From JBDWFY01 sp039976075 (GTDB taxonomy: Bacteria; Pseudomonadota; Alphaproteobacteria; Rhizobiales; Stappiaceae): DNA of 64,000 bases. Under the pieces are notes generated by a model. It was not told the origin of the DNA. It searched no databases and saw only the letters and a program-made list of their open reading frames with translations. The DNA lies in the NCBI GenBank assembly GCA_039976075.1, contig JBDWFY010000001.1, positions 744,001 through 808,000 on the forward strand. The letters run 5' to 3'. This document shows positions 46,236 through 55,618 of the stretch, in pieces (positions within the stretch are counted from its first letter, which is position 1; each line of letters starts with the position of its first letter). A program made the translations under genes and the position numbers.

Positions 46236-46955
46236 CTATCCGCCCAGAAACATTTCAGCAACTTCGCGATCAGCCAACAATTCCGCTCCGGTACCGGTAT
46301 GTCTGTTTGCTCCGGCCGCCAGGACATACCCCCGATCTGCGAATGCCAGCGCCTGCTTTGCATGTTGTTCAACCAGAAGAATGGAAACGCCCGCATCCCG
46401 GACATCGCGCGTTATCTGAAAGATCTGTTCCATATATCTGGGTGACAGACCGGCCGTCGGTTCATCCAGCAGCAGCAATTTCGGATCCAGCATCAGTGCC
46501 CGGCCCATGGCCACCATTTGCCGTTGCCCACCGGACAGACTGCCCGCTAAGGCAGAACGCTTGGCGACGAGATCGGGGAAAAGTGTGTAAACGCGATCAA
46601 ATGCATCGCGCAGGTCGCCTTTACGCAAAAAAGCCCCCATCTCCAGATTTTCGTGCACCGTCATTTCCCGAAACACGTTTTCAACCTGCGGCACATAACA
46701 GATACCGCTTTGAACAATCTTGTTCGGCGCCCACCGACTAACATCGTTACCGTCAAAATGGATGGAACCGCCCCGGGTCTTCAACAAACCGAAGACCGCT
46801 TTCATTGCCGTTGATTTCCCGGCTCCATTGGGCCCGACAATGACGACGATTTCCTTCTCTCCGACCGTCAGCGACACACTGTGCAGAATATCCGCATCAC
46901 CATAACCGCCGCGATAGTCCTGCATCGACAGCACATCGCCCGTTTGAAGACCCAT
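46236..46955 (-). CDS. livF: Branched-chain-amino-acid-type ABC transporter ATPase LivF
   Basis: This is an ATP-binding subunit (239 aa) with Walker A GPNGAGKST (41-49), signature SLSGGQRQMVAMGRALM, Walker B LLLLDEPTAGLSP and LLVEQHAKQAL. Its short length and LVEQ pattern mark it as LivF rather than LivG. Its ATG shares one base with the livG TGA. Confidence 0.95.
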   Translation of the reverse strand: MGLQTGDVLSMQDYRGGYGDADILHSVSLTVGEKEIVVIVGPNGAGKSTAMKAVFGLLKTRGGSIHFDGNDVSRWAPNKIVQSGICYVPQVENVFREMTVHENLEMGAFLRKGDLRDAFDRVYTLFPDLVAKRSALAGSLSGGQRQMVAMGRALMLDPKLLLLDEPTAGLSPRYMEQIFQITRDVRDAGVSILLVEQHAKQALAFADRGYVLAAGANRHTGTGAELLADREVAEMFLGG

Positions 46956-47725
46956 CAGGCTCCCTCCACGACAGTTTCACCCAGATAGGCTTCAAGCACT
47001 TTGGGGTCGGAGCGTACTTTTTGGAAATCACCTTCAATCAGAACTTTCCCCTCTGCCATGCAAACCACGGGGTGACACAGTTTTTCGATCATTTCCATGT
47101 CATGTTCGATGAGGATGAAGGTGTAGTCCCGTTCCTCGTTCAAAATCTTGATCTTGTCTTCCAGTTTACGCAGCAGGGTACGATTGACACCTGCGGCCGG
47201 TTCGTCCAGCAAAACAAGCCGGGCGTCCGTCATCATTGTCCTGCCCAGCTCAAGCAGCTTTTTTTGCCCGCCGGAGAGATTACCCGCTCTTACCTCGGCA
47301 ACATGGGTAAGTTCAAGAAACTCCAGTGTTTCCCACGCTCGCTCGCGCACCGTCGCTTCGTTTTCCTTGACCCTGCTCCGCGCTAGCCAGTTGGCGAACA
47401 ATTGCTCACCAAGTTGGCCGGGCGGCACCATCATCAAGTTCTCTATGGCGGTCAGTCTGTGAAATTCATGCGGAATCTGAAAAGTCCGGACGAGCCCTTT
47501 GTGAAACAACGCGTCAGTGGAGAGCGTCGTGACGTCCTCCCCCTGAAAGATGATTGTTCCGGAGGTCGGTGGCTGCGCGCCTGCGATCAGGTTCATCAAT
47601 GTGGTTTTACCCGCACCGTTGGGACCAATCAGACCCGTAATCGTTCCCTGATCGACATTGAAACTGCAGCCATCCACAGCATGAAAGCCGCTATAATTCA
47701 TAACGAGCTGATCGAGTTTCAGCAT
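46955..47725 (-). CDS. livG: Branched-chain-amino-acid-type ABC transporter ATPase LivG
   Basis: This is an ATP-binding subunit (256 aa) with Walker A GPNGAGKTT (34-42), the LivG-type NLIAGAQPPTSGTI and GLVRTFQIPHEF segments, signature LSGGQKKLLELGRTMM and Walker B VLLDEPAAGVN. ATG 47725 (MLKLDQLV) matches the family start; the frame is open further upstream into kynB without a credible start. There is a 41-bp gap after kynB. Confidence 0.95.
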   Translation of the reverse strand: MLKLDQLVMNYSGFHAVDGCSFNVDQGTITGLIGPNGAGKTTLMNLIAGAQPPTSGTIIFQGEDVTTLSTDALFHKGLVRTFQIPHEFHRLTAIENLMMVPPGQLGEQLFANWLARSRVKENEATVRERAWETLEFLELTHVAEVRAGNLSGGQKKLLELGRTMMTDARLVLLDEPAAGVNRTLLRKLEDKIKILNEERDYTFILIEHDMEMIEKLCHPVVCMAEGKVLIEGDFQKVRSDPKVLEAYLGETVVEGA

Positions 47726-47766
47726 TTGGTTTCCCCAGAGCGCCCGTTGTTCGGTGCGTCTTTCAA

Positions 47767-48411
47767 TTATTGGTCTTCCAGTCCGGGCAAAGGTCTCAGT
47801 ACTGCCCGAACCGGAGCCGCATCCAGTCCGTAAAGCTTCAACGGCAAGCAAATCAACTCATAATCGCCAACACTTACATCCTGAAGCAAAAGATTTTCCA
47901 CTATATGCATATTTTGGTCCCGCGCCATCATGTGAGCTGGCAGCTCTTTTGAGGTCTCCGGGTCGACCGAGGGTACATCAACACCGATCAGCGTCACGCC
48001 TCGCTCGGCGAGCAACTTTATCGTCTCGGGTGCCAGGGCACGAAAACCCTTCGGCCAGATCATGGGATCAAGGCTTTCCGCCAGCCGCAACAATATCCTG
48101 CTGGGATTTCCTTCCAGATGGGGAAGAATGTCTTCGGGTTGACAAAGGGAACCCGAACCGCGTGCATCAATAACCCGCGCCGGCCCAATGAACTCCTCGA
48201 GCGGCAACTGATCTATCGATAACCCATTCTTCTGATAATGAAGCGGGGCATCGACGTGGGCACCGCAATGGCAGGACATTGAAAACTCTGCCACATTCAC
48301 CGGACAGTCCGGTCCGATCTCAAAAGTCGGTTTGGTTGAATAGGCGGCGTCACCTGGAAACACCGCCATTCCCGGTCGTAGAGCTGGTGATACATCTATA
48401 ACTTCACTCAC
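47767..48411 (-). CDS. kynB: Kynurenine formamidase (arylformamidase)
   Basis: KynB hydrolyses N-formylkynurenine to kynurenine and formate. This cyclase-family metalloenzyme (214 aa) shows the metal motif H48-C-G-A-H52-V-D54-A-P-L-H58 and a typical start IDVSPALRPGMAVFPGD. It lies between kynA (4-bp overlap) and livG, completing the three-step route tryptophan to formylkynurenine to kynurenine to anthranilate plus alanine. Confidence 0.96.
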   Translation of the reverse strand: MSEVIDVSPALRPGMAVFPGDAAYSTKPTFEIGPDCPVNVAEFSMSCHCGAHVDAPLHYQKNGLSIDQLPLEEFIGPARVIDARGSGSLCQPEDILPHLEGNPSRILLRLAESLDPMIWPKGFRALAPETIKLLAERGVTLIGVDVPSVDPETSKELPAHMMARDQNMHIVENLLLQDVSVGDYELICLPLKLYGLDAAPVRAVLRPLPGLEDQ

Positions 48412-49262
48412 AGATCCACTCTCATATTCCAGAGTTCAGGAAACAGAACAACGTCCAGCATCTTCCTCAGATAGGAAACCCCCGACGTACCGCCCGTGCC
48501 CCGCTTCAATCCAATGACCCGCTCTACTGTGGTGACATGGTTGAAACGCCAGCGTCGAAAATAATCTTCAAAATCCACCAGTTTCTCTGCAAGATTGTAA
48601 AGTTGCCAGTATTTTTCAGGATCTCGATAAACGATCAACCAGGCGTCGCGCACGGCTCCACTTTCGCCGTAGGGCAATGATTTTTCCCGCTCTAGTATTT
48701 CCGCCGGGATTGAAATTCCGTGTCTTGCCAGGCAAGCGATCGACTCGTCATAGAGGCTCGGCTGGTTCAGAATTTCGGTAAGCCAGCGAGTCGCTTCCTG
48801 ATCATGGGCATGGGGTCGCAGCATCGATGGGTTTTTGTTGCCGACAAGAAATTCAACAGCCCGATACTGAAAGGACTGAAACCCGGAGGACTGACCGAGG
48901 CTGTCACGAAAGCTGGTATATTCACTCGGCGTCATCGTCCGCAACACATCCCAAGCCGAATTCAGCTGATCGAAAATTCGCGCAACCCGGCTGAGCATTT
49001 TAAATGCGGGCTCCAGGCGATCTTCGGCAATACTGGACTTCGCAGCTTGCAACTCGTGAATTGCAAGCTTCATCCAAAGCTCGGAGGTCTGATGCTGGAT
49101 GATAAAAAGCATCTCATCATGCGCGGATGAAACAGGATTCTGGGCGTCCAGTATCTTATCGAGCGACAGATAGTCTCCATAAGAAAGGCGACCAGAAAAA
49201 TCCATCTGGGCACCATCTTCTGACGGATCGTATGATCCCGGTTTTCCCTCACAACCACTCAT
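48408..49262 (-). CDS. kynA: Tryptophan 2,3-dioxygenase
   Basis: This haem enzyme (284 aa) oxidatively opens the indole ring of L-tryptophan to N-formylkynurenine. Family features are LSYGDYLSLDKILDAQ, FIIQHQTSELWMKL with the active-site H56, and the proximal haem ligand H242 in RRWRFNHVTTVERVIG, followed by the GTGGTSGVSYLRK loop. It overlaps kynU and kynB by 4 bp each (ATGA). Confidence 0.98.
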   Translation of the reverse strand: MSGCEGKPGSYDPSEDGAQMDFSGRLSYGDYLSLDKILDAQNPVSSAHDEMLFIIQHQTSELWMKLAIHELQAAKSSIAEDRLEPAFKMLSRVARIFDQLNSAWDVLRTMTPSEYTSFRDSLGQSSGFQSFQYRAVEFLVGNKNPSMLRPHAHDQEATRWLTEILNQPSLYDESIACLARHGISIPAEILEREKSLPYGESGAVRDAWLIVYRDPEKYWQLYNLAEKLVDFEDYFRRWRFNHVTTVERVIGLKRGTGGTSGVSYLRKMLDVVLFPELWNMRVDL

Positions 49263-50488
49263 GTCACAGCTGCTCTTGTCTTATAGGTATCGCGGTCCCA
49301 AAGCCTGCTATCAAGAATTTCCGCGAGCACCAATACGGCTTTGGCAACATCCGCAAATCTGACGTACAGAGGCGCAAAACCAAATCGGATGATATCTGGT
49401 GCCCGAAAGTCGCCGATAACGCCTTTATCGATCAATGCCTGCATGATTGCGTACCCGTCGGGGTGACGGAATGATACCTGACTTCCACGCTCTTGGGCGT
49501 TTCTTGGACTGGCAAGGACCAGATCCGGACACAACGCCTCCACTTCACCGATGAAGAACTCTGACAAGGCATTTGATTTGTTCTGTATTTCTTGCATGTC
49601 GGCGTTATCGAAAACATCCAGGGCGGCATCGAGCGCAACAAGCGACAACACCGGAGGCGTTCCAACTCGTAATTTTGTCGTGCCTTCAGCGGGACGATAA
49701 TCCAGGTCAAACGCAAAGGGGGCTTCATGTCCGAACCACCCGGAAAGGAACGGTTTGACATCGTGCAGCCGTGATGGTGCAACATAGGCGAAGGCCGGAG
49801 CGCCCGGGCCGCCGTTAAGATACTTGTAGCCACATCCAACCGCAAAATCCGCCCCGGCATCACTCAAATCGACCGGAAACGCACCCGCGCTGTGCGCCAG
49901 GTCCCAGATTGTGAGTACACCTTTCTGGTGCGCCAGACCTGTCAATTTTTTCATGTCGTGGCGACGACCTGTCCGGTAATCGACTTCCGTCAGCATCAAC
50001 ACTGAAACATCTTCTGTAATCGCATCCAGAACATCCTCCGGCTCGACCAAGGAAAGCCGATGCCCGGTATTCTTCAACGCCGCAAGGCCTTGTGCCATAT
50101 AGAGGTCTGTCGGAAAATTACCCCGATCCGATAGGATGACTTTTCTGTCAGCATTGAATGCCAGTGCCGCCGCCAGAACCTTGAAAACGCTGATCGAAGT
50201 GCTATCGCCAACCGTCACACTGCCTTTTTCTGCCCCGATCAATCGAGCGATCCTGTCTCCCAGTTTTTCCGGCAAATTGACCCAGCCATATTCGTTCCAT
50301 GCCCGAATGAGACTTTGTCCCCATTCCTGCTCAATCGCTTGGGTGACCCTTGCCTTTACACCGTTGGGGAGCGCGCCAAGGGAGTTTCCATCCAGATAGA
50401 CCACATCCTCAGGTAGTTGAAAAAGTCTCCTGAATGATGCCAGTTCGTCGGCTTGATCCAATTCGGCGGCTCTTGCTTCTAGCGACAT
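49259..50488 (-). CDS. kynU: Kynureninase
   Basis: This PLP enzyme (409 aa) cleaves kynurenine to anthranilate and L-alanine. Fold type I features are YLDGNSLGALP near residue 31, WDLAHSAGAFP with the PLP-binding aspartate, and the PLP lysine K222 in GCGYKYLNGGPGAPAF. It is the first gene of the kyn-liv operon; the promoter should lie in 50489-50767. No anthranilate-degrading genes are visible in the window. Confidence 0.97.
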   Translation of the reverse strand: MSLEARAAELDQADELASFRRLFQLPEDVVYLDGNSLGALPNGVKARVTQAIEQEWGQSLIRAWNEYGWVNLPEKLGDRIARLIGAEKGSVTVGDSTSISVFKVLAAALAFNADRKVILSDRGNFPTDLYMAQGLAALKNTGHRLSLVEPEDVLDAITEDVSVLMLTEVDYRTGRRHDMKKLTGLAHQKGVLTIWDLAHSAGAFPVDLSDAGADFAVGCGYKYLNGGPGAPAFAYVAPSRLHDVKPFLSGWFGHEAPFAFDLDYRPAEGTTKLRVGTPPVLSLVALDAALDVFDNADMQEIQNKSNALSEFFIGEVEALCPDLVLASPRNAQERGSQVSFRHPDGYAIMQALIDKGVIGDFRAPDIIRFGFAPLYVRFADVAKAVLVLAEILDSRLWDRDTYKTRAAVT

Positions 50489-50767
50489 TGAGGAATTCCT
50501 GTTGGGCTATGTCTCATCGGTTCGCGGCAAGACGCTAACATTTGGCTCAAAATTCGGCAATTTTCCCATGCCACGTTCTTTAGCAATTTTGTCAGGTCAT
50601 CCGCACGCATTGGCAATAGAGGCGATGAGTTAGTCCGCCAACGACACTCGCCCAGCATTGACAAGCTAATTCTCCGCCGATTAATTCTCATTTCCGTAAT
50701 GCGAGGTCTTTGATATACCAAGCCCAGTTATCGCAAAGAGACGAGCGCTCAACCGAAAGTACCGATC
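50489..50767. promoter_or_regulatory. Divergent control region between kynU and the Lrp-like gene
   Basis: These 279 bp hold no credible gene. They contain an AT-rich dyad AAAATT-CGGC-AATTTT at 50549-50564 and two copies of TAATTCTC in direct orientation 15 bp apart (50667-50674 and 50682-50689). They are candidate sites for an Lrp/AsnC-type regulator of tryptophan catabolism; binding is inference. Confidence 0.4.
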
Positions 50768-51004
50768 ATGCAATGCTTCTTCGTTCAGTTTAAATGTGAA
50801 CTTGGCCGCGCCTATGAAGTGGCGATCGAACTTGCAAATCGCGAGATTGCGTCGGAAATTCATTCCACCAGTGGAGAGTTCGATCTGATTGCAAAATTTT
50901 ATCTCGACCAGGACCAGGATATCGGACATTTCATCAATGCAAATGTTCAAACGATCCCTGGCATTCGCGACACGTTCACGACGCTGACTTTCAAGGCGTT
51001 TTAG
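50768..51004 (+). CDS. Stand-alone Lrp/AsnC ligand-binding domain protein
   Basis: This 78-aa protein consists only of the RAM (Lrp/AsnC effector) fold: CFFVQFKCELGRAYEVAIEL, then IHSTSGEFDLIAKFYLD and a C-terminal TIPGIRDTFTTLTFKAF. It has no helix-turn-helix. Such small ligand-binding-domain-only proteins occur in bacteria and can form octamers or mixed assemblies with full-length Lrp proteins. Divergent placement opposite kynU suggests that it may sense an amino acid for that operon (inference). Confidence 0.85.
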   Translation: MQCFFVQFKCELGRAYEVAIELANREIASEIHSTSGEFDLIAKFYLDQDQDIGHFINANVQTIPGIRDTFTTLTFKAF

Positions 51005-51073
51005 GGTCAATGCAGCGGCGAAGTCGCACCATCAGATCGGCAGCGATGACGAAACTGTTGCAATCGACAGGGC

Positions 51074-51856
51074 CTATCGAAATCCCTCTTCTCCATCTTC
51101 GTGAAGACGAGAGCCCCGTTGGACCAAAGGTTCAAGCGCTGACTCAGCGGGAACGTTGTCGGCGGCATGTACGTCATCCAGCCGCGCTACCGGGCTGTGC
51201 GCCCAGTGCACCGCGTTTCGCAGTACAAGCTGGACATTGGCGTCATGGTAGGTCGGATATGTCTCGTGACCGGGCTGGAAGTAGAAGACGTTACCGGCCC
51301 CCCTGCGATAGGTCACGCCTGAACGAAACACTTCCCCTCCCTGGAACCAACCGATGAAAACGGTTTCCAGTGGTTCAGGAATTGCAAATGGTTCGCCATA
51401 CATTTCCTCGTTCTCAAGCTCAAAATGATCCGGCAGGCCGCGTGCTATCGGATGCTGGCGTGCGGTTACCCACAGGCGTTCGCGCTCTCCCGCTTCCCGC
51501 CATGTCAAACTGCAGGGTGTTCCCATAAGTCGTTTGAAAATTTTCGAAAAATGCGCCGAATGCAAGAGGATCAGCCCCATCCCGCCCCAGACCGCATCCG
51601 CAACTCTCTGAACAACTTCGTCGGAAACCTCTCCGTGGGCAGCGTGTCCCCACCACAAAAGAACGTCCGTTTCAGCAAGTCGTTCGGCACTGAGACCGTG
51701 ATCAGGTTCCTGCAGTGTGGCGGTGGTTGCGGAGATGCCGCTGTCAGTATTCAGCGTTTTCGCAATATCTGAATGCATGCCATCGGGATAAATCGCAGCA
51801 ACCGCGGCATTTTCCCGTTCATGAATGTTCTCGCCCCAGACAACGGTCCTGATCAT
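51074..51856 (-). CDS. ThuA-like domain protein
   Basis: This 260-aa protein of the ThuA family (trehalose utilisation, class I glutamine-amidotransferase-like fold) shows TVVWGENIHERENAAVAAIYPDGMH, LLWWGHAAHGEVSDEVVQRV and VFYFQPGHETYPTYHDANVQLVLRNAVHW, all typical. ThuA takes part in trehalose or disaccharide oxidation in Sinorhizobium, but no thu transporter or thuB is near, so the role here is open. The start is ATG 51856 (MIRTVVW); the open frame continues upstream to 51925 without family support. Confidence 0.88.
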   Translation of the reverse strand: MIRTVVWGENIHERENAAVAAIYPDGMHSDIAKTLNTDSGISATTATLQEPDHGLSAERLAETDVLLWWGHAAHGEVSDEVVQRVADAVWGGMGLILLHSAHFSKIFKRLMGTPCSLTWREAGERERLWVTARQHPIARGLPDHFELENEEMYGEPFAIPEPLETVFIGWFQGGEVFRSGVTYRRGAGNVFYFQPGHETYPTYHDANVQLVLRNAVHWAHSPVARLDDVHAADNVPAESALEPLVQRGSRLHEDGEEGFR

Positions 51857-52039
51857 TGTTACTCTCTTTCGATGACCCATATCAGCTGTGCCCGTCGATT
51901 GCCCCATGGGTGATGAAACAAACAATCGAGCAACCTACTCATAGCCAGTCTGATATCTGAAACAAGCCGGTATTTTTTCCATCCACCTTGTGAGCGTTGA
52001 TCGCTGCAGCGTTCAATTGAATTGAGGAAAAATCGGTTG

Positions 52040-53677
52040 TCAGGCAGCACCGGCAACAGCGCTATCCAGAGCGAACGCCACATCAGGGCCATCGTCGACG
52101 ATTTCTTCGTGCAACTGGCCAGCCATCAGGGCATTTGCAAGTTCCACGTACAGTTTGGCAGGTAGCGGGGGAGCGAAGATGTAGCCTTGGGCCGCTGTTA
52201 CACCCAATTCCCGAAGTCGCTCGATCTGATCGATATTCTCAACACCTTCGGCGATGATGCCCATGCCCAGGTTACCGGCCAATTCAACCAATGTGTCGAC
52301 AATCGTCGCGGAACTTGCATCCATCCCGAGTGAATCGATGAACATCTTGTCGATTTTGATAATGTCGATCCCAAGCTTTTGCAGATAGGCCAGCCCACCA
52401 TGACCGGTGCCACAGTCATCAAGTGCCAGTCGCACACCCAGAGACTGCATTTCTGCAATGATTTTTCTGGCTTTCTCCATATCCTGCAATGGCTGTCGCT
52501 CTGTCACTTCCATGACAAGATTCTGATAGGCGATTTTCGAATTGCCGTATATTTCCTTCAGATCTTCAATGATTTGGCGATCTTCAAAATGCCCAGCGAA
52601 CAGATTGACCGACAGCTTCAGATCCGGGTTGTCGACATGAAGGTCACTGACTTCCTCACACGTGCGGCGCATGACCTGACGGGTCATCTCAAAGATATGT
52701 CCTGATGTTTCTGCAAAAGTCATGAATTGACCCGGAGACACGATCGAACCGTCCGGACGTTTCCATCGCATCAGCACTTCGCAACCGCGAAGCCGACCGG
52801 TCTCGATATCCATAACCGGCTGATAGTAAGGAATAAATTCACCATTGCGGATAGCCGCAACGAATTCATCTTCCGCATCCTGTTCCGGACGCCACGAGAC
52901 CCACAGAGCAATTGCCACGAACAGGACGGCAAATCCCGCACTGGCAACCGCCACCATAAATTTAAGCTCGGCAGAAATAGCCAGCGCAGCATCCGCGGGC
53001 AGACTGAACTTCGCATCAATCGGATACCGTCCCGAATGATAGTCAGCGACAATGATATCTTCCGGCGGCAGAGACGCGATGTTACCCTCCTCGCCGACAA
53101 CCAACCAGACGACATTGTTGGCCAAACGAAGAACACCGTAGCGTTTTGACTTGAGAATCTCATAACCCGGTTCGATCAAAACAGATGCGGGGGAAATTTC
53201 GGCCACAAGCCGCACGCCGTTGGCAACATGCCAGCTGACAACGCCCACATGGGCGCCGTGAAAGGATTTATCCAGCAATCCGATACCAACCGGAGGCGCT
53301 CCATTTTGGTAAACTGGAAGCATATCCTGACCAATTCTGGAATTGGTCGGAGCAAGGCACATTGAAACACCGTCCGCGTCCACCAGGCCGATCCGTTGAA
53401 TGTAAGCGGAGTTGCCAATTTTCTGGCTGAATACCCGGCGATGGTTCGGAGCACAGGTTATTGCGCCATCCCGATGCAGCATTTGCAGTGTACTGACGGC
53501 ATCCTTGATTGTCTGCTCGGCACGCATCACATACCGTTCGGCAGTGGAACGCATATCCTCCCGCGCGACAGTCTCGGCGTGATAGTCCAGAACATATTTT
53601 GCTGCAACAAGCGGCGCGACGGCCAACAACAGTGCCAACCCGACAGCTTTTACAAATAAAGCGTAACGACGTGACAC
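52040..53677 (-). CDS. CSS-motif sensor / EAL cyclic-di-GMP phosphodiesterase
   Basis: This is a membrane-bound c-di-GMP phosphodiesterase (545 aa). Two membrane segments (about 10-27 and 238-262) flank a periplasmic CSS-motif domain with cysteines at 75 and 107, which in related E. coli proteins respond to disulfide status. The cytosolic EAL domain starts about 275: EVL at 300-302 in place of EAL, then SVNLFAGHF, MEVTERQ, LALDDCGTGHGGLAYL, IKIDKMFID and IIAEGVEN. Metal-binding and catalytic residues look intact, so it is probably active, despite DDC replacing the usual DDF. Confidence 0.92.
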   Translation of the reverse strand: MSRRYALFVKAVGLALLLAVAPLVAAKYVLDYHAETVAREDMRSTAERYVMRAEQTIKDAVSTLQMLHRDGAITCAPNHRRVFSQKIGNSAYIQRIGLVDADGVSMCLAPTNSRIGQDMLPVYQNGAPPVGIGLLDKSFHGAHVGVVSWHVANGVRLVAEISPASVLIEPGYEILKSKRYGVLRLANNVVWLVVGEEGNIASLPPEDIIVADYHSGRYPIDAKFSLPADAALAISAELKFMVAVASAGFAVLFVAIALWVSWRPEQDAEDEFVAAIRNGEFIPYYQPVMDIETGRLRGCEVLMRWKRPDGSIVSPGQFMTFAETSGHIFEMTRQVMRRTCEEVSDLHVDNPDLKLSVNLFAGHFEDRQIIEDLKEIYGNSKIAYQNLVMEVTERQPLQDMEKARKIIAEMQSLGVRLALDDCGTGHGGLAYLQKLGIDIIKIDKMFIDSLGMDASSATIVDTLVELAGNLGMGIIAEGVENIDQIERLRELGVTAAQGYIFAPPLPAKLYVELANALMAGQLHEEIVDDGPDVAFALDSAVAGAA

Positions 53678-53817
53678 ATTGCCCCCAAGCGCACAGTACT
53701 CTTTGACTTATATTGTGCATGCAAGCGTAAACATGAGATAAATTATGGTGCCCATGGAGCGCTATTTCGAAGAAAAGCGCTCCTTTACGGTGAATGTTGA
53801 ATTAAGGAAACAAATAT

Positions 53818-54723
53818 ATGCAAACGTTGTTTATCGGACAGGCCTATATTGATGTCACTTTCCTGACGGATCGCCTGCCGACAGGTGACGAAAAGACGAT
53901 TGCCAAAGACTACTCCGTCAGCTTCGGCGGCAATGCCGTGACCGCTGCATTTTGCTGTGCAAAGCTCGGACTGAAACCGGATCTCTTATGTTCCCTGGCT
54001 GATGATTGGCTCGCCAGAATGTTTCTGGACATGGCGGCTCGATACGGCGTTTCTGTTCACGGTCGCAAAGTACTGGAGTCGTCGCTGTCGTTTATCATGC
54101 CCAAAGACGGAAAACGGGCCATCGTCCGTTGCCGGGATGACCATTACCTGCATCCATTTCCGGTTCTGAATCTAGGAGACTGTCGCGCTCTTCATCTGGA
54201 TGGCCATCAGGCGGATGCCGCGCTGCATTATGCCAAAACATGCAGGGAAGCGGGTATTTTAACGTCCATTGACGGCGGCGCAGTGCGCCCCAATACAGAC
54301 GAGTTATTACGCAGCATCGATGTCGCAGTGGTTTCAGAGCGATTCTGCGAACAAATGAACCTGCCCCCCTACCCCGTGCTTGATTATCTGAAGGAAAAAG
54401 GCTGTCGTGTCGGCGCGGTTACTTTGGGAGAAAAAGGACTGCTTTGGTATGATGAAACCGGTTCGATCCGCGAAATGCCGGCTCTGACCATTCCAAGCAG
54501 TGCCGTAGTGGATTCAAACGGTGCGGGTGATGTTTTCCATGGCTCGTATATGTTTTCCTACCTTTCGGCTCCGGAAAAATCCTGGCAGGAACATTTCATT
54601 TTCGCTCGCGGCGCTTCTTCCCATGCCATTCAGCACTTGGGCAATGAAAACAGCCTGCCATCCTATGAGGACGTCGAAGCTGCTATCGAACAATGGCCTG
54701 AACCGGCGCTGGCAGGCAGCTGA
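53818..54723 (+). CDS. PfkB family carbohydrate kinase
   Basis: This is a ribokinase-fold kinase (301 aa). FGGNAVTAAFCCAKLG near residue 38 is the substrate-binding signature. DSNGAGDVFHG (232 on) is the anion-hole motif with catalytic base D238. Its substrate, a sugar, nucleoside or sugar acid, is not evident. AAGGAA precedes ATG 53818. It is monocistronic and convergent with speE, which ends 31 bp further on. Confidence 0.9.
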   Translation: MQTLFIGQAYIDVTFLTDRLPTGDEKTIAKDYSVSFGGNAVTAAFCCAKLGLKPDLLCSLADDWLARMFLDMAARYGVSVHGRKVLESSLSFIMPKDGKRAIVRCRDDHYLHPFPVLNLGDCRALHLDGHQADAALHYAKTCREAGILTSIDGGAVRPNTDELLRSIDVAVVSERFCEQMNLPPYPVLDYLKEKGCRVGAVTLGEKGLLWYDETGSIREMPALTIPSSAVVDSNGAGDVFHGSYMFSYLSAPEKSWQEHFIFARGASSHAIQHLGNENSLPSYEDVEAAIEQWPEPALAGS

Positions 54724-54754
54724 TATCGCCGGGGTGCAAATGCCGTTCCCTGCT

Positions 54755-55618
54755 TCAATCCGTACTTTCGAGGATATCGAGAATGTAGCGAGGCAGGGCA
54801 AAAGCGGCCAGATGGACCTCTGGCGTGTAATATCGGGTTTTGATTTGTGTCGCAGCAAACCGGTCTCTTAACGTCGTGATATCTGTTTCACGATGCTCAG
54901 GGTCATCCGTGGCCCAGCCCAGCGTCATATGCCCCCCGAAATAGGTCGGAACGCTTATGACATAAGCGGTCACCTGGCTGAAAATTTGCGACCGGTGCCC
55001 AGTACTTTGTCCCAGCTCGCCTGCCTGGAGAAAAGGCACACCGTTCTGTGTGATCAGAATGCCGCCAGGATTCAGACAGGAATTGGCAGCGCTATAAAAT
55101 TCAGGCGAAAACAGAACAGCGCCAGGACCAATCGGATCCGTGCTATCGACAATAATAATGTCAAATCGGCGTTCGGTTTGTTCTACAAAACGCATGCCGT
55201 CGTCGATAACCAGATCAAAACGCTCATCGCTGAAAACCGGTTCGTTGAACTCAGAGAAATGTTGTCGCGAAAAAGCGACGACGGCCTCATCAATCTCAAC
55301 CTGGGTCAGACGATTGACGGACTGATGTTTGAGAACTTCCTCTGCGAGGCCGCAATCGCCGCCACCAACAATCAGGATTTCCTTCGCATTGCCGTGGGCA
55401 AGCATCGGCACATGGCTCATCATCTCGTGATAGATGAACTCGTCTTTTGACGTAACCTGCACAACACCGTCAAGAAGCAGTACTTTTCCGAATATCTCAT
55501 TTTCGATCAGCACCAGTTCCTGATGACCAGTCTTTTCCTGATAGAGAATCCGCTCTGCTTCATATGACACTCGAACGCCGCCGTGCAGCGTTTCAGAAAA
55601 CCACTGTTTTGAGCTCAT
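54755..55618 (-). CDS. speE: Spermidine synthase
   Basis: This aminopropyltransferase (287 aa) makes spermidine from putrescine and decarboxylated S-adenosylmethionine. Features are YQEKTGHQELVLIENEIFGKVLLLDG, EFIYHEMMSHVPM, the cofactor loop ILIVGGGDCGLAEEVL and the catalytic DSTDPIGPG. ATG 55618 (MSSKQWFSE) overlaps the speD stop codon by 4 bp, so it is translationally coupled. The longer open frame upstream lies within speD. Confidence 0.97.
   Translation of the reverse strand: MSSKQWFSETLHGGVRVSYEAERILYQEKTGHQELVLIENEIFGKVLLLDGVVQVTSKDEFIYHEMMSHVPMLAHGNAKEILIVGGGDCGLAEEVLKHQSVNRLTQVEIDEAVVAFSRQHFSEFNEPVFSDERFDLVIDDGMRFVEQTERRFDIIIVDSTDPIGPGAVLFSPEFYSAANSCLNPGGILITQNGVPFLQAGELGQSTGHRSQIFSQVTAYVISVPTYFGGHMTLGWATDDPEHRETDITTLRDRFAATQIKTRYYTPEVHLAAFALPRYILDILESTD

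Noticed and set aside
50479..50721. Open frame of 80 codons on the minus strand upstream of kynU
   Set aside because: It overlaps the start of kynU in another frame and has no family pattern; treated as part of the control region.
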